Assembly: GCA_950071955.1 (NCBI GenBank)
Contig: CATMOC010000032.1
Span: forward strand, 1 to 14,212
Direction: 5' to 3'
From: an uncultured Mesorhizobium sp.
GTDB taxonomy: Bacteria > Pseudomonadota > Alphaproteobacteria > Rhizobiales > Rhizobiaceae
DNA length: 14,212 nt
The translations under genes and the position numbers were made by a program. Under the pieces are notes generated by a model. It was not told the DNA's origin. It saw only the letters and a program-made list of their open reading frames with translations, and searched no databases. This document shows positions 13,586-14,212 of this stretch, piece after piece. Position 1 is the stretch's first letter. Each line of letters opens with the position of its first letter.

Positions 13586-14212
13586 ATGGCCCGATCCCCT
13601 GAGAAGAAGAGTCTGCCCCGCGCGGACAACGACCAGCGTGACCGCGCCGCGCCGAAGCGGCGCAGCCCACTCACCGACTTCATGGACGCCTCCGAGCCGC
13701 TTCACCCGGGCGGCTTCGAGGAGGCGCCGCAGCCGGAGCTGACCGGGGCGCCCTTCTCCGGCTCGGTGTCGGACTGGGCGCGCGAGATGGAGCGTGCGGC
13801 GGAAGCGGAGACACGCGCCGCGGAGACGCGGGAGATCCGCTCCAAGGCCGGCAAGCACCGGGTGCAGGTCGCCATCGACGCGGAAAAGGAAGCCGCCCGC
13901 AAGCCGGCGAAGAAGATCCCCGAACGCTCCTCCGCCCCGACCAAGACGGCGCGCGGCACCTCGATGGGCGGCGCGGCGACGGCGAAGGAGCGCGCGGCCG
14001 CCGGCCTGAACCCCGTGGCCGGCATGGACATCTCTCTGGAGGATGCGGGCTCGCTGTCCAACGACGGCGTGACCGCCACGGTCGCGGCCCTGTCCGCGCT
14101 GATCGAGAGCGGCAATCCGCTGCACAAGAACGGCCAGCTCTGGACGCCGCACCGGCCGGCGCGGCCGGACAAATCCGAGGGCGGCATCGCGATCCAGATG
14201 AAGTCCGACTAC
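13586..14212 (+). CDS. uvrB: Excinuclease ABC subunit B, N-terminal part with long alphaproteobacterial extension (3' end cut off)
   Basis: An open frame of 209 codons runs without a stop to the window end. UvrB is the helicase-like damage-verification subunit of nucleotide excision repair, working with UvrA and UvrC. The visible part is mainly the charged, Ala/Arg/Lys/Glu-rich extension that Rhizobiales UvrB carries before the conserved core: SPLTDFMDASEPLHPGGF, SGSVSDWAREME, RSKAGKHRVQVAIDAEKEAA, GTSMGGAATAKERAAAGLNP, and TVAALSALIESGNPL with LWTPHRPARPDKSEGG. It ends with IQMKSDY, the point where the core (E. coli UvrB starts about here) begins; the Walker A motif would follow outside. I recognise the extension from related genomes by memory. 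The ATG at 13586 is the first good start after the SixA stop; its ribosome binding site is weak. No GTTC-N7-GTTC LexA box was found in the 87-bp spacer, although uvrB is often SOS-controlled. Confidence 0.85.
   Translation, partial: MARSPEKKSLPRADNDQRDRAAPKRRSPLTDFMDASEPLHPGGFEEAPQPELTGAPFSGSVSDWAREMERAAEAETRAAETREIRSKAGKHRVQVAIDAEKEAARKPAKKIPERSSAPTKTARGTSMGGAATAKERAAAGLNPVAGMDISLEDAGSLSNDGVTATVAALSALIESGNPLHKNGQLWTPHRPARPDKSEGGIAIQMKSDY

Noticed and set aside
12812..14152. 446-codon open frame on the minus strand
   Set aside because: It is antisense to SixA and UvrB, both of which have clear family motifs. The arginine-rich composition is that of a GC-rich shadow frame.

Overview
The window is GC-rich, tightly packed bacterial DNA that looks like an alphaproteobacterium of the order Rhizobiales (Mesorhizobium/Phyllobacteriaceae-like). 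The basis is family resemblance from memory, since no search was possible. The pointers are a UvrB with a long charged N-terminal extension, an HWE-family histidine kinase, an intergenic palindromic element resembling RIME, and a 'TTCGACAGGCTCACCATGAGG'-type inverted repeat. I see no tRNA, rRNA, CRISPR array, transposase, phage gene or plasmid function.

Layout, left to right. (1) 1-3011, plus strand: the 3' part of a GMC-family FAD oxidoreductase, a 350-bp spacer with a large inverted repeat (perfect 47-bp arms), then an enolase-superfamily (mandelate racemase type) dehydratase. The pair suggests sugar-acid or polyol catabolism. (2) 3124-5764, plus strand: a compact probable operon of three membrane-linked genes: a four-helix membrane protein, a membrane-anchored protein of unknown function starting with TTG, and a membrane-anchored alpha/beta hydrolase with an intact triad. 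(3) 5766-8268, minus strand: a three-gene operon read right to left: GT8-like glycosyltransferase, NAD-dependent epimerase/reductase, and a 5-formyltetrahydrofolate cyclo-ligase whose stop lies one base from the hydrolase stop. (4) 8432-10794, plus strand: a small cysteine-containing protein, then an HWE sensor histidine kinase with a periplasmic sensor domain and no response regulator nearby. (5) 10796-10894: RIME-like palindromic element between convergent genes. (6) 10895-12535, minus strand: FAD-linked oxidase with a twin-arginine signal. (7) 12536-12958: a non-coding gap with two adjacent hairpins and a U-run on the minus strand, possibly a small RNA or a leader attenuator. (8) 12959 to the end, plus strand: SixA-type histidine phosphatase and the N-terminal part of UvrB, which runs off the window.

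Most genes belong to known families. No defence system or other obviously new multi-gene machine is visible. The least explained items are the hairpin pair at 12661-12740, the membrane-linked trio at 3124-5764, and the repeat at 1528-1740. Start codons were moved inward from the longest reading frame where a ribosome binding site or family match justified it (cyclo-ligase, epimerase, glycosyltransferase, histidine kinase, FAD oxidase, SixA).
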